From SSC4 sp964443225 (GTDB lineage: Bacteria; Chloroflexota; Anaerolineae; SSC4; Amarolineaceae): DNA of 64,000 nucleotides. A program made the position numbers and the translations under genes. The notes under the pieces were generated by a model, which had not been told where the DNA came from, did not search any database, and worked only from the letters and a program-made list of their open reading frames with translations. Positions within the stretch are counted from its first letter, which is position 1, and every line of letters begins with the position of its first letter. Shown here piece by piece: positions 36,589-45,086 of the stretch. Location: the NCBI GenBank assembly GCA_964443225.1, contig CAYUCC010000022.1, positions 1-64,000 of the forward strand, read 5' to 3'.

Positions 36589-37323
36589 ATGGTTTCGAAG
36601 CGTTTGCGGTTCATTATCTTGATCGGGATGGCCGGCCTGTTGCTGCTGCTGCCTGCCAGCTCCCTGGCGGCCGGCCCCCCACCGGCACAGGGCGTGCGCA
36701 TGACACCGATCGGTCACCCGACGTGGTCGCCAGCCGATTTTCACCTGTTTTCTGCGCCGATTGGCACGGCGGCTTCGGGCTATGTCGAGTTTGGCGAGAC
36801 GGCGCTGGCTATTCTGCCGCCGCCCAACCATGAGGCCCACCCGATCCTGATGGTCGGTCCGGGTGCGCCACATGCACCGCCGTATACCTCTGAGATGGCG
36901 GCGGGCGTCGCGGCGCAGGGCTATCATCAGGGGGTGCGTTTTAGGGGGTCCGAATACTCCGAGGGTATGGGCGTTTTCCTGGTGTGGATGAATGTGCCTG
37001 CGCCGGGTACGACCGGTTCCTCACCCGATTTTACGTCGGGCCCCATCATCGCCAACGCGCTCTTCCCAATCCACGTCGAGGCGATCACCAACCGCAACGG
37101 TCGCATCTTCAACCCTTACGTGTTCAGCGGTGACGTACCGGCTCTGAACACGGTGGGTTTCTCGGTCGATGGTGCCAGCCATTTCCCGATGTACATCGCC
37201 GACAATGCCGATTTCGGTCCAACGGGTACGGTGATGCGCGGCAGTTACCAATACGTCATCACGATGGTGGATACCACTGGCAACGGTTGGCGCATCGAAG
37301 CGCACTTCGCCTTAGCACCCTGA
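36589..37323 (+). CDS. Secreted protein of unknown function
   Basis: A 244-residue exported protein. AAAGGA (36575-36580) lies 8 nt before the ATG at 36589. Residues 1-26 form a signal peptide (hydrophobic core GLLLLLPASSLAAG), and no lipobox is present. The mature part is beta-rich and full of Pro, Gly and aromatic residues (FHLFSAPIG, HPILMVGPGAPHAPPYTSEM, FGPTGTVMRGSYQYVITMVD), suggesting an extracellular beta-sandwich. I recognise no family and no catalytic motif. It stands alone between repeat-rich intergenic regions. Confidence 0.65.
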   Translation: MVSKRLRFIILIGMAGLLLLLPASSLAAGPPPAQGVRMTPIGHPTWSPADFHLFSAPIGTAASGYVEFGETALAILPPPNHEAHPILMVGPGAPHAPPYTSEMAAGVAAQGYHQGVRFRGSEYSEGMGVFLVWMNVPAPGTTGSSPDFTSGPIIANALFPIHVEAITNRNGRIFNPYVFSGDVPALNTVGFSVDGASHFPMYIADNADFGPTGTVMRGSYQYVITMVDTTGNGWRIEAHFALAP

Positions 37324-37462
37324 GCGCAGCCCTTTCGCCTGGGTCCGACAGACTGGTAAGCAAATGGGCCACCAGGGCACGAACACCGTATCAGACCTGG
37401 TGGCTTTGTGTCTTCCAAGAAGCTCCTCGGTGGTCGGAGACGGTTTGATCGTTGGGGGCGTC

Positions 37463-37539
37463 GTGCCGCACCTGGGTTCCAACGCCGAAGGAATCTTGCC
37501 TGGCAGAGATCATTCGGCGTTGGAACCAGGGTGCGGCAC
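37463..37539. repeat. Long imperfect inverted repeat
   Basis: The arm GTGCCGCACC...AACGCCGAA (37463-37489) pairs with TTCGGCGTTGG...GTGCGGCAC (37513-37539): 27 bases per arm with a one-base slip near the CCCAGG/CCAGGG positions and a 23-nt loop. There is no T-tract. It lies in the 342-bp gap 37324-37665, which otherwise contains only a promoter-like element and no gene I can support. It could be a MITE-like element or a large transcript hairpin. Confidence 0.7.
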
Positions 37540-37591
37540 TCCTCGATCGATGATTCGGACTGCCCGCGGTGCGCAATTCTGTTAGGGCCGA

Positions 37592-37620
37592 TTGCCGATC
37601 TCCGCCGCTCATGGTAGAAT
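37592..37620 (+). promoter_or_regulatory. Candidate sigma-70-like promoter for the first GT-C gene
   Basis: TTGCCG (37592-37597) and TAGAAT (37615-37620) are separated by 17 nt. A transcript would start near 37627 and reach the GTG at 37666. Assigned by consensus only. Confidence 0.4.
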
Positions 37621-37665
37621 CACCCCGCACAGCCTCTCAGCAAACTCACCGGTGAAACGAGACGC

Positions 37666-39474
37666 GTGAACCACAGCCACATCCCATCCAATATGCCACC
37701 GCAGGTGATGGCACTGCCCCCGACGCGTGCGCGTGTGGCCGTTGGCGCCGGCCTGGTCGGGCTTCTGACCCTGGTGATCGTGCACACCGTGTGGGCCTGG
37801 CGTTATTTTCCCATGCTCTTGGGCGACCAGGGGTGGTACCTGCAGGTCGCCGCGCGTCTCAGCCAGGGGGAAGTGCTGTATCGCGACGTGGCCTGGGCGT
37901 ATGGCCCGCTGCCGGTGCAGTTCCTGGCCGCGCTGCTGCGCACGCTGGGACCCAATGCCGGGCTGGCGTCGGCTGTCAACGGCGCGCTGGCGGCAGCGTC
38001 CCTGCTGCTGACCTATCTGGCGCTGCGTGGCCTGCTGCGGCCAGGCGCCGCCCTCGGGTTCACGGCATTTGCTGCCATTGCCGGCCCCTACGTGGGCGGT
38101 GACCTGATCCGACTGCATCTCGCGGCCTACAGCCAGGCCGTAACCTGGGGCATGACCCTGAGCCTGGCCGCGCTCGTGGCCGTCATCCGCTGGCAGCAGA
38201 CCGCGCGGTGGGCGTGGGTGGTCGCAGCCGGCGGTCTCGCTGCGCTGGCCTTTCTCAGCAAACCCGAGTTCGGCCTCAGCGCGGCCGGCGCGGTTGTGGC
38301 TGTGCTGTTGGCCGGCCGTGCGCCCTGGCGTGCCTGGGCGAGCTGCTGCGCCGGTGGCAGCCTGGTGCTGCTGATAGGCTTCGGCTGGCAGGCAGATGTT
38401 TCGGGGTGGGAGGCGCTGGAGCGCGGCTACCTCGGTTATGATATGGTCAGCCAGGGACGCTTTTGGGGCGCGGCGGTTGGTTCGCGGCGCTGGCTGGCCA
38501 GCCTGGCCTGCGCGTGGCTGGGGATCGGTGGGCTGTGGGTCGCGTGGCGGGTGCGCCGGTGGCGAGGCCTGGCTGTAGTCGGTGCCGTTGGTCTGTTGAT
38601 CCTGGCGCTCGCCTTGATGGTGCCGGTTTTCGGGGAAGCCGGTTCTTCCGGCGCACCGGCGCTGGGTGTGACGCTGGGCCGCATCCTGCAGTGGCTGGCG
38701 GCGGTGCCCTGGGCGCTGCTGACGCCCATTCTGCTTCTGGCAGCCTGGTCAGCGCTGCGGCGTCACGCCCCGCCGGCCTGGTGGGGGTTGTGGGCTTTTG
38801 CAGTTCTGACCAACGCCCGGCTGCTGCTCACCGGGTACAGCCTGGGCGTGGCGATTGCGCCGGCGCTGGCGGTGCTGTGGTGGCTGTTGTCCGCTACTAA
38901 CCGGCAGCCGGCTGCGCAAGCGCCTGGTGATGCACCGGCCTGGCCGAGTTGGGCTTGGATGGTGCTGGTCAGTCTGGCGCTGGTCAACCTGCTGGGGCAG
39001 GCGCTGACACCTGGCATTGCATTCAACACCCCGCGGCGCTGGTTTGACACGACGTTAGGTCCGATTGCTGTGCCGGAGTCGCGCCTGGCCGCCGAAATGG
39101 CCGCCATCCAGGCCGGGCTGGCTCAGCACCTGGCGCCTGGTGAACCCATCTTTGCCACCGGTTGGGGACCGGGTTGGTACCTGCTCAGCGGTCACGCCAA
39201 CCCCACTGCGTTCGATGCCGTGTTACGCGGCCTGGGCACCGGCGGTGCTGAAGCACAACAATTGCAGGCGACCCTGCTCGGACAACCGCCGGCCGCGGTG
39301 CTCGTGCCGGTGGCGCAGTGGCTGCCCGCGCCACCCGGCGCGCCACGCGGCCGCGATCTCGATGCCGCTGCGGTGCGCAGCGGGCTGGCCGCGTGGTGGG
39401 ACCAGCTGGGCAGTGCGTACACGCCGGCCCCCTTCGACGAGCAAACGCACTGGGTCGTGCTGTGGCGGCGGTGA
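37666..39474 (+). CDS. GT-C fold membrane glycosyltransferase (ArnT/PMT-like)
   Basis: A 602-residue integral membrane protein with about eleven hydrophobic helices between residues 22 and 440 and a soluble C-terminus (450-602). The first loop after helix 1 has GDQGWYLQVAARLSQGE and then VLYRDVAWAYGPLP, the acidic D-x-x-W/Y plus YRD-gPLP pattern of GT-C lipid-linked sugar transferases. The enzyme would move a sugar from a polyprenyl-phosphate donor to a lipid or protein outside the membrane. The GTG at 37666 has only a weak purine-rich site upstream. It lies 37 bp before a second, distinct GT-C gene, so the two form an operon. The acceptor is unknown. Confidence 0.8.
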   Translation: MNHSHIPSNMPPQVMALPPTRARVAVGAGLVGLLTLVIVHTVWAWRYFPMLLGDQGWYLQVAARLSQGEVLYRDVAWAYGPLPVQFLAALLRTLGPNAGLASAVNGALAAASLLLTYLALRGLLRPGAALGFTAFAAIAGPYVGGDLIRLHLAAYSQAVTWGMTLSLAALVAVIRWQQTARWAWVVAAGGLAALAFLSKPEFGLSAAGAVVAVLLAGRAPWRAWASCCAGGSLVLLIGFGWQADVSGWEALERGYLGYDMVSQGRFWGAAVGSRRWLASLACAWLGIGGLWVAWRVRRWRGLAVVGAVGLLILALALMVPVFGEAGSSGAPALGVTLGRILQWLAAVPWALLTPILLLAAWSALRRHAPPAWWGLWAFAVLTNARLLLTGYSLGVAIAPALAVLWWLLSATNRQPAAQAPGDAPAWPSWAWMVLVSLALVNLLGQALTPGIAFNTPRRWFDTTLGPIAVPESRLAAEMAAIQAGLAQHLAPGEPIFATGWGPGWYLLSGHANPTAFDAVLRGLGTGGAEAQQLQATLLGQPPAAVLVPVAQWLPAPPGAPRGRDLDAAAVRSGLAAWWDQLGSAYTPAPFDEQTHWVVLWRR

Positions 39475-39511
39475 CCACAGGAGCGGCATTGACAGACCAG
39501 GAACAGGTGTG

Positions 39512-41143
39512 ATGACACCGAACCGACGTAAACTGTGGATTGTTTTGCCCGCTGTCTTGCTGGCCGGGTTGGGCGCGCTGGCGCTTTACCTGTATTATGC
39601 AGTGACGACGGTGGGCGGTTTGGGCTTTCCGCTCGACGACAGCTGGATCCACACGCAGATTGCACGCAACCTGGCAACCGGGCAGGGGTGGTCGTTCAAT
39701 CCCGGTGAGCCCACCGGGGCGAGTACCGCGCCGCTTTGGGTGATGCTGCTGGCGTTGGTGTATGTGATGCCGTTGGGCGATCCCATAACCGGCATCAAGG
39801 TGTTGGGGAGTCTGCTCTACCTGGCAGATATCGTCTTGATTGCGCTGCTGGCGTGGCGCGTGGCCGAAGACTGGCGGGTGGCATTGATCGCCGGCGTCTT
39901 GGCAGCCTGGCAGCCGGCCTTCGTCTGGGGTGCGCTGTCAGGCATGGAGACGCCGCTGTACCTGCTGTTCGTTCTGCTAGGTCTGCTCGGGCTGTTGGGC
40001 GCCGAACGACGGGGCGCACGCAGTGCCTACCTGGGAACGCTCTGCCTCACCCTGGCTGGTTGGGCCAGGCCGGAAGTGTGGCTGCTGCTGCCCGTCGGCT
40101 GGGGTTACTTGATCTGGCAGCGACGCGAGGTGCCGGGCGGCCGCGGGTGGCTGCACGTGGGCATTGCATCCGCCGGCGTTGGGACGTACCTGCTCTTCAA
40201 CCTGGCCACCTGGGGACATCCGCTGCCAGCAACGTGGTACGCCAAAACTGCGTTTGGCCGGGGTAACGAACCTTTCGATCTTGCGTACCGCATGCTGCAC
40301 TTCGCCAGCCAATTCATGTCCAGCATTCGCCTGGCGGTCTATGCGCAGAACCAGGTGCTCGTCGTGATGATGGCATTGGGCTGCGTGGCCGCATGGCAGA
40401 AGGGGGACACGCGGTGGCGCCGGGTGATGCTGCTGCTGGCCGTCGCCCTGGCTGGCATCATGGCGGCGGCCCTGGCGGACCTGGGCAGCATCGGACTGCA
40501 GAACTACCGGCGTGCCGCCCACGTTTTGGCCGTGATGAATGTGCTGGTGGCGCTCGGTGCGGTCGCGTTGTGGGATAGTTTGCGCCTGGGTGTGCGTGGG
40601 CTGCCGGCCGTCTCGCCGCGCCCCACCGCAGAAGCGAAGGGGCCAGGCCCATCGCCCCCCATGAGCCGGCCGGCCATCGTGGTGGCGCTCGGACTGGCAG
40701 CACTGGCACTCGCCATGCAGCTGGCGGGCTTGAATGTGGAAGCCAAACTGTATGCCAACGATGTGCGCAGCATCAACCAGGGCGACGTGGCGGCCGCGCG
40801 CTGGCTGGCGAACAATACTGCGCCGGACGCTACCGTGGCCGCCAACGACATCGGCGCCATGGCCTATTTTGGAGGACGGCGGATTGTCGACCTGGTGGGG
40901 TTGGCCAGCCCTGAGGTGATCGACGTACTCAGGTCGACGCCGCGCGCGTCGCCGGCGCGCGAACACCAGCTGAAGGACTTGCTTGTCGCGCGGGGTGTCG
41001 ATTACGTGGTGATCTTTCCGGAATGGTTCCCTACCCTGGCGCAGGATCCGGCCCTGGTCGAGGTCGCGCGATTCACCGTGCCTGGTGCTACCATGCTGGC
41101 GCGCGAGCTGGTGGTGGTGTATGGAGTAGGGAGCACGGAGTAG
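39512..41143 (+). CDS. GT-C fold membrane glycosyltransferase-like protein
   Basis: A 543-residue integral membrane protein with 9-11 membrane helices. After helix 1 it has LGFPLDDSWIHTQIARNLAT and then WSFNPGEPTGASTAPLW, the DDxxIHxxYARNLAxGxGxxFNPGEPxxGxTSPLW motif of bacterial GT-C/DUF2029-like transferases. The C-terminal soluble domain (about 405-543) carries ARWLANNTAPDATVAANDIG and LVGLASPE segments that are common to this group. It probably acts with the preceding GT-C protein on a surface glycan. Start ATG 39512 is uncertain (GTG at 39509 is adjacent). Downstream there is a G-rich minisatellite and a strong hairpin. Confidence 0.8.
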   Translation: MTPNRRKLWIVLPAVLLAGLGALALYLYYAVTTVGGLGFPLDDSWIHTQIARNLATGQGWSFNPGEPTGASTAPLWVMLLALVYVMPLGDPITGIKVLGSLLYLADIVLIALLAWRVAEDWRVALIAGVLAAWQPAFVWGALSGMETPLYLLFVLLGLLGLLGAERRGARSAYLGTLCLTLAGWARPEVWLLLPVGWGYLIWQRREVPGGRGWLHVGIASAGVGTYLLFNLATWGHPLPATWYAKTAFGRGNEPFDLAYRMLHFASQFMSSIRLAVYAQNQVLVVMMALGCVAAWQKGDTRWRRVMLLLAVALAGIMAAALADLGSIGLQNYRRAAHVLAVMNVLVALGAVALWDSLRLGVRGLPAVSPRPTAEAKGPGPSPPMSRPAIVVALGLAALALAMQLAGLNVEAKLYANDVRSINQGDVAAARWLANNTAPDATVAANDIGAMAYFGGRRIVDLVGLASPEVIDVLRSTPRASPAREHQLKDLLVARGVDYVVIFPEWFPTLAQDPALVEVARFTVPGATMLARELVVVYGVGSTE

Positions 41144-41147
41144 GGGG

Positions 41148-41231
41148 AACGGATTGCTGTCAACGGATTCGGGGATTGGGGGTTGGGGGTTAGGGATTGG
41201 GGGTTGGGGGTTAGGGATTGGGGGTTGGGGA
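41148..41231 (+). repeat. G-rich 21-bp minisatellite next to a dispersed repeat
   Basis: Units beginning GATTGGGGGTTGGGGGTTAGG start at 41174, 41195 and 41216 (period 21, last unit partial). The + strand has many runs of 4-5 G separated by 2-3 bases, so it can form G-quadruplexes. Just upstream (41148-41175) is a copy of the repeat family seen at 36.07 kb. No gene is present here. Confidence 0.85.
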
Positions 41232-41290
41232 TCGAGGGGAGCGCTGCGGTCGATGGCCCGGCGGTGGACACCGTGACTCGGGAAAGATGG

Positions 41291-41326
41291 CGAGGCGTGC
41301 TGCATCTGGGGATGCAGCACGCCTCG
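41291..41326. terminator. Strong hairpin between convergent genes
   Basis: CGAGGCGTGCTGCAT (41291-41305) and its exact complement (41312-41326) form a 15-bp GC-rich stem with a 6-nt loop. There is no T-run, but its location between the convergent GT-C and esterase genes fits a bidirectional transcription stop. Confidence 0.6.
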
Positions 41327-41401
41327 CTCGATGTGCTTTGGTGCCCAGGCTATTTGCGTGGCAGGTTGAGTGGATGATCCCGACCTGCCCGAACGAAGTG
41401 G

Positions 41402-42469
41402 CTACTGCAGGTGTTTGTTCAGGAACTCGATTACCAGCTGCAAATTTTCCTGCGTCTCGAACTGCGTGCCGCCGTGGCCGGCGCCATCGATCAGGGTGTA
41501 CGTGGCATTGTCGGCGCCGATGGCCGCAGCCAGCGCGTCTGCCAGGTTTTGGCCCTGTACCGGCGGGATGTTGCAGTCGGCCGAACCGTGTTGGATAATA
41601 AAGGGCGCATCCTGGCCGTCGATGTAGTTCATCGGGTTTGTGGTTTTGACCAGGTCGGGCACGGTTTGGATGGGCGCACCGACCAGCTTGGATTCGGGTG
41701 AGTCGGCGGCATCGTGGTTCTGCGGACAGCTCGTGCCCGCAAACTGCTCGTCCATTTTCAAAAAGTCGATCGGCCCAAACCAGTCCACCACGGCCTGCAC
41801 ACAGCTCGATTGATCGGCATTGCCCAGGTCGGCGCCTTCCAGTTCGGCTACGCCGCAGGTTGTGCCCAGCAGGGCGACCAGGTTGCCGCCGGCCGAGGCA
41901 CCCCAGGCTCCGAAATTGTCGGAGTCGAGGTTGTATTGGGCCGCGTTGGCACGCAGGAAGCGGACGGCCGCCTTGGCGTCGTGAATCTGCGCCGGGTACT
42001 GCGCTTCACCGCTCAAGCGGTAGTTGATACTGGCAACCGCATAACCTGCCGCAAGCAGCTGATCGACACCGGTCAGGCCGGCACCATCCGCTTTGTCGCC
42101 GAACATAAATCCGCCGCCGTGCACCATCATGACCAGCGGGAAGGGGCCGCTGCCCTCGGGGAGGTACAGGTCGAGTTTTTGTGCGTTTGAGTCCGGCGCA
42201 TAAGCCAGGTCAGAGTGAGTCGGGGCGACCGACGCAAAGGACGTACCGCTGGGGCCACCTTTTTGCGGCATCACCGACACACTCTCATTGGTGGGCGCTG
42301 CGGTCGCTGCTGGGGCGGTTGTCGCGGCCGCCTCTACGGCATCCGCCGTAGAGGCCGGCTCGGTTGTGTTGGGAGTCGCCGTGCAGGCTGCAAGGCTGAT
42401 GACCATCAGCAGCGCCAGGACGACGAAAACGGCCCGCGCAGGACGGGTTGTGCTGTATGATTCGAACAT
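41402..42469 (-). CDS. Alpha/beta-hydrolase esterase lipoprotein
   Basis: A 355-residue exported lipoprotein. The start at 42469 has AGGAGA about 7 nt upstream on the - strand, and the lipobox SLAA precedes Cys29. An Ala/Thr/Glu-rich linker (30-75) leads to a carboxylesterase/BD-FAE-like domain: oxyanion HGGGF, nucleophile in WGASAGGN, acid in QHGSADCNIP and catalytic His in GAGHGG. Cys pairs suggest disulfides. It should hydrolyse carboxyl esters outside the cytoplasmic membrane, for example acetylated glycans. It is divergent from the two-component system, and an inverted repeat lies between them, so it may belong to that regulon. Confidence 0.88.
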   Translation of the reverse strand: MFESYSTTRPARAVFVVLALLMVISLAACTATPNTTEPASTADAVEAAATTAPAATAAPTNESVSVMPQKGGPSGTSFASVAPTHSDLAYAPDSNAQKLDLYLPEGSGPFPLVMMVHGGGFMFGDKADGAGLTGVDQLLAAGYAVASINYRLSGEAQYPAQIHDAKAAVRFLRANAAQYNLDSDNFGAWGASAGGNLVALLGTTCGVAELEGADLGNADQSSCVQAVVDWFGPIDFLKMDEQFAGTSCPQNHDAADSPESKLVGAPIQTVPDLVKTTNPMNYIDGQDAPFIIQHGSADCNIPPVQGQNLADALAAAIGADNATYTLIDGAGHGGTQFETQENLQLVIEFLNKHLQ

Positions 42470-42540
42470 GTGTGATCTCCTGTGATTGGATTGATCGTTT
42501 GACCGATTGGCCATGACACCCTGATTGTCGCGCCGGCATC

Positions 42541-42602
42541 TGAAGAAAACCTCAAGACAGTCTGTGCATCTCCTTGAGGTTTCCTTCAGAATCGTGTAGT
42601 AT
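42541..42602 (+). promoter_or_regulatory. Inverted-repeat operator and promoter of the two-component system
   Basis: TGAAGAAAACCTCAAG (42541-42556) and CTTGAGGTTTCCTTCA (42573-42588) are inverted copies with one mismatch and a 16-nt centre. The right arm supplies a -35 element TTGAGG (42574-42579), followed after 17 nt by TAGTAT (42597-42602). The transcript would begin near 42609, ahead of the response-regulator ATG at 42637. A phosphorylated OmpR-type regulator is the obvious candidate to bind here and could also control the divergent esterase. Confidence 0.6.
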
Positions 42603-42636
42603 GATGCATGAAATAGGATGCCGTGCGAGGTGTTGG

Positions 42637-43344
42637 ATGTCACAACGAATTCTGGTAGTCGATGACGACCATTCGATCACCAAAGTCATACGCGCCTACC
42701 TGGAGCAGTCCGGTTACCAGGTCCTGACCGCCTCTGATGGCGAGATGGCGCTGCACATGCTGCGCCGTGAGCGGCCTGACCTGGTCATTCTGGACCTGAT
42801 GATGCCCCACCGCGATGGCTGGGAAGTGACGCAGGTCGTCCGCGCGGACAAATCCCTGGCGGCTACGCCCATCATCATGCTCACCGCCCGCGTCGAGGAT
42901 ACCGATAAGATCGTGGGACTCGAACTGGGCGCCGACGACTATATCACCAAACCATTCAATGCCCGCGAAGTGGTGGTGCGTGTGAAAGCGCTGCTGCGCC
43001 GCGTCCGGCTGGACCAACTGCCCTCGGCCGCGCCGCAGGTGCTGACTGCGGGCAGCATCCGGCTGGATGTGGACCAGCATACGCTCACCGTCGATGCGCA
43101 CCCGGTGGAGCTCACGCGCACCGAGTTCAAACTGCTCGAGGCCTTTTTGAGCAATCCTGGCTATACCCTCACGCGCGACGATTTGTTGGAAAAAGCGATG
43201 GGCTACGCCTACGAAGGCATGGGCCGGGCCCTCGATACGCACATTCGTAATCTGCGCCGCAAGATCGAACCCGATCCTGACAACCCAACCATCATTCAAA
43301 CCGTCTACGGGGTTGGCTACCGGCTGGTGGTGGAAACGACATGA
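42637..43344 (+). CDS. OmpR/PhoB-family response regulator
   Basis: A 235-residue two-domain regulator. The receiver domain (1-118) has the acidic pocket DDD at 9-11, phosphoacceptor Asp53 in LVILDLMMP, and Lys in DYITKPF. A winged-helix DNA-binding domain covers about 135-232 (LTRTEFKLLEAFLSNPGYTL, TVYGVGYRL). ATG 42637 follows GAGG by 6 nt; longer in-frame starts are less likely. The last four bases overlap the sensor kinase start (ATGA at 43341-43344). An inverted repeat over its own promoter suggests autoregulation. Confidence 0.93.
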   Translation: MSQRILVVDDDHSITKVIRAYLEQSGYQVLTASDGEMALHMLRRERPDLVILDLMMPHRDGWEVTQVVRADKSLAATPIIMLTARVEDTDKIVGLELGADDYITKPFNAREVVVRVKALLRRVRLDQLPSAAPQVLTAGSIRLDVDQHTLTVDAHPVELTRTEFKLLEAFLSNPGYTLTRDDLLEKAMGYAYEGMGRALDTHIRNLRRKIEPDPDNPTIIQTVYGVGYRLVVETT

Positions 43345-44393
43345 ACCGCCTGTGGGTACGTCTCAGCCTGATGATCAGCGCCGTGCTGTTTTCGGTGTTC
43401 CTCATGCAGTTTCTGGCAATTACGCTGGATCAATCTGCCTCACAAGCAGATCGTGAACCGCCCGATACGGTGGAGCTGGAGGCACCGCCTGAGGAAATCA
43501 GACGGCGTTTGATCGAATTCATGGGTTTGTCGATTGTGGTTGGCGTCACCGGTGGCATCGTGATTGCCCGTGTCATCAGCGCACCCGTGAGTGACCTGGC
43601 CCGGGCTGCACACCGTGTCGGCCAGGGCGAGCTCTCGACGCGCGTCCCGGCACATGGCAGCCAGGAGATGATCGATCTGGCTGAAACCTTCAACTCGATG
43701 GCGGCTGCGTTGCAGCGTGCCGAGACCCTGCGTAACAACCTGATGGCCGACGTCTCGCATGAGCTGCGCACACCGCTGACCGTGCTCGAAGGCAACCTGC
43801 GCGCCGTGCTCGACCACGTCTATGAATTGGATGAAGCCGAAATCGCCGTGTTGTACGGCCAAACGCGCCACCTGATCCGGCTGGTCAACGATTTGCGTGA
43901 ACTGTCTCTGGCCGAAGCGGGCCAACTCCCGCTGGAGAAACGCCCCACCGACCTGAATACGCTGGTGGACGAGACGCTGCAGGCCCTCGAGCCGCTGGCG
44001 GTCGAAAAGAACGTCGCGTTGATCGACCAGACGTCCCGTCTTCCTGAGATATCGATCGACCCGATCCGCATCCGGCAGGTGTTGTTCAATTTGTTGACCA
44101 ATGCCCTGCGCCACACTCCCGCGGGCGGGGTCATAACGGTGTTTGGGGCCGCTGACACGCAGCGCATCACGCTGTCCATCCAGGATTCTGGCGAGGGGCT
44201 GGCACCAGAGGAACTGGCCGCTGTTTTCGACCGCTTCTATCGTGTCGATGCCTCGCGCAGCCGCGAAACCGGCGGCACCGGCCTGGGACTGGCGATTGTA
44301 CGGGCGATCGTCGACGCGCACGGCGGTCAGGTGGAAGCGTACAGCGAGGGGCCAGGGTTAGGCAGCCGGTTCACAGTCAGTCTCTGGATTTGA
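43341..44393 (+). CDS. Membrane sensor histidine kinase (HAMP-HisKA-HATPase)
   Basis: A 350-residue kinase. Two membrane helices (about 8-28 and 55-75) enclose a very short extracytoplasmic loop of about 25 residues, so it may sense a membrane signal rather than a bound ligand. A HAMP domain (76-128) precedes the dimerisation domain with phospho-His140 in MADVSHELRTPL. The ATPase domain has the N box LLTNALRH, G1 DSGEGL, F box FDRFYR and G2 GGTGLGLAI. It phosphorylates the overlapping response regulator. The signal is unknown. Confidence 0.93.
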   Translation: MNRLWVRLSLMISAVLFSVFLMQFLAITLDQSASQADREPPDTVELEAPPEEIRRRLIEFMGLSIVVGVTGGIVIARVISAPVSDLARAAHRVGQGELSTRVPAHGSQEMIDLAETFNSMAAALQRAETLRNNLMADVSHELRTPLTVLEGNLRAVLDHVYELDEAEIAVLYGQTRHLIRLVNDLRELSLAEAGQLPLEKRPTDLNTLVDETLQALEPLAVEKNVALIDQTSRLPEISIDPIRIRQVLFNLLTNALRHTPAGGVITVFGAADTQRITLSIQDSGEGLAPEELAAVFDRFYRVDASRSRETGGTGLGLAIVRAIVDAHGGQVEAYSEGPGLGSRFTVSLWI

Positions 44394-44447
44394 CAAAGCG
44401 TGTCTGATGCGTAGCATCGGTACACATCGACAGGTGGGGCAGAAAAC

Positions 44448-45086
44448 ATGGACCAGGACTCGCAGATTGCGTACGAGCAGCGTCTCCGCCACGGCGGGGA
44501 ATTCATGCTGCGCGAGGCAAGCGCCTACTTCGCCGGCGGGGGTGATCTGCGCGAGACGCTGCGCCGGTTGGCGCAGCGTCTCGATGAGCTGGGTATCGCC
44601 TATGCGCTGATTGGTGGGCTGGCCCTGGCCGAGCACGGTTATCCCCAGCTGACCGAAGACATCGAACTCGTACTGACACCGGCCGGTCTGGCGCAGTTTG
44701 CACTCGAGTTCCTGGGTCGGGGATACCGGCCAGCCTTCAGCGGCGCACACAAGACGTTTCGCGACACCGACACCGGCGTGCGCATCGAAATCGTGACAAC
44801 CGGCGATTTTCCTGGCGACGGGTTACCCAAGCCCGTGGCTTTTCCTGACCCTGGTGCGCCCGGTGTCATCGTGGTGATCGACGGCCTGCGCGTGATTGCC
44901 CTGGAACGACTGATCGAGCTCAAACTCGCCTCGGGCACCACGGCACCGCATCGCCTGCGCGACCTGGCCGACGTGCAGGACCTGATTGTGCGGCTGGCGT
45001 TGCCCCTCGAATTGACGCAACGCCTGGATCCCTCGGTGCGCGACGCGTACGCAACGCTGTGGCGCTCGGTGCAGGACGCCGGATGA
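44448..45086 (+). CDS. Nucleotidyltransferase-like protein (MNT/AbiEii-type fold)
   Basis: A 212-residue protein. Residues 40-75 (YALIGGLALAEHGYPQLTED and the IELVL strand) match the GGxAxxxHGxxRxTxDID start of polymerase-beta-type nucleotidyltransferases such as AbiEii and DUF6036. The second metal-binding Asp of DID is Glu here (DIE), and the strand carrying the later acidic residue may be RIEIVTTGDF. Activity is therefore uncertain. Residues 140-175 (LERLIELKLASGTTAPHRLR, then DLADVQDLI) are also typical of the group. Its stop overlaps the start of the ABC ATPase gene, so it is co-transcribed with an exporter rather than with an antitoxin partner. Confidence 0.7.
   Translation: MDQDSQIAYEQRLRHGGEFMLREASAYFAGGGDLRETLRRLAQRLDELGIAYALIGGLALAEHGYPQLTEDIELVLTPAGLAQFALEFLGRGYRPAFSGAHKTFRDTDTGVRIEIVTTGDFPGDGLPKPVAFPDPGAPGVIVVIDGLRVIALERLIELKLASGTTAPHRLRDLADVQDLIVRLALPLELTQRLDPSVRDAYATLWRSVQDAG

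Noticed and set aside
41174..41231. Telomere-like end of a linear replicon
   Set aside because: It is internal, short, and flanked by ordinary genes on both sides.
39977..41320. 447-codon - strand frame opposite the second GT-C gene
   Set aside because: High GC content keeps it open. The sense strand encodes clear membrane helices and family motifs, and the antisense product is rich in His, Gln, Arg and Pro without any domain.
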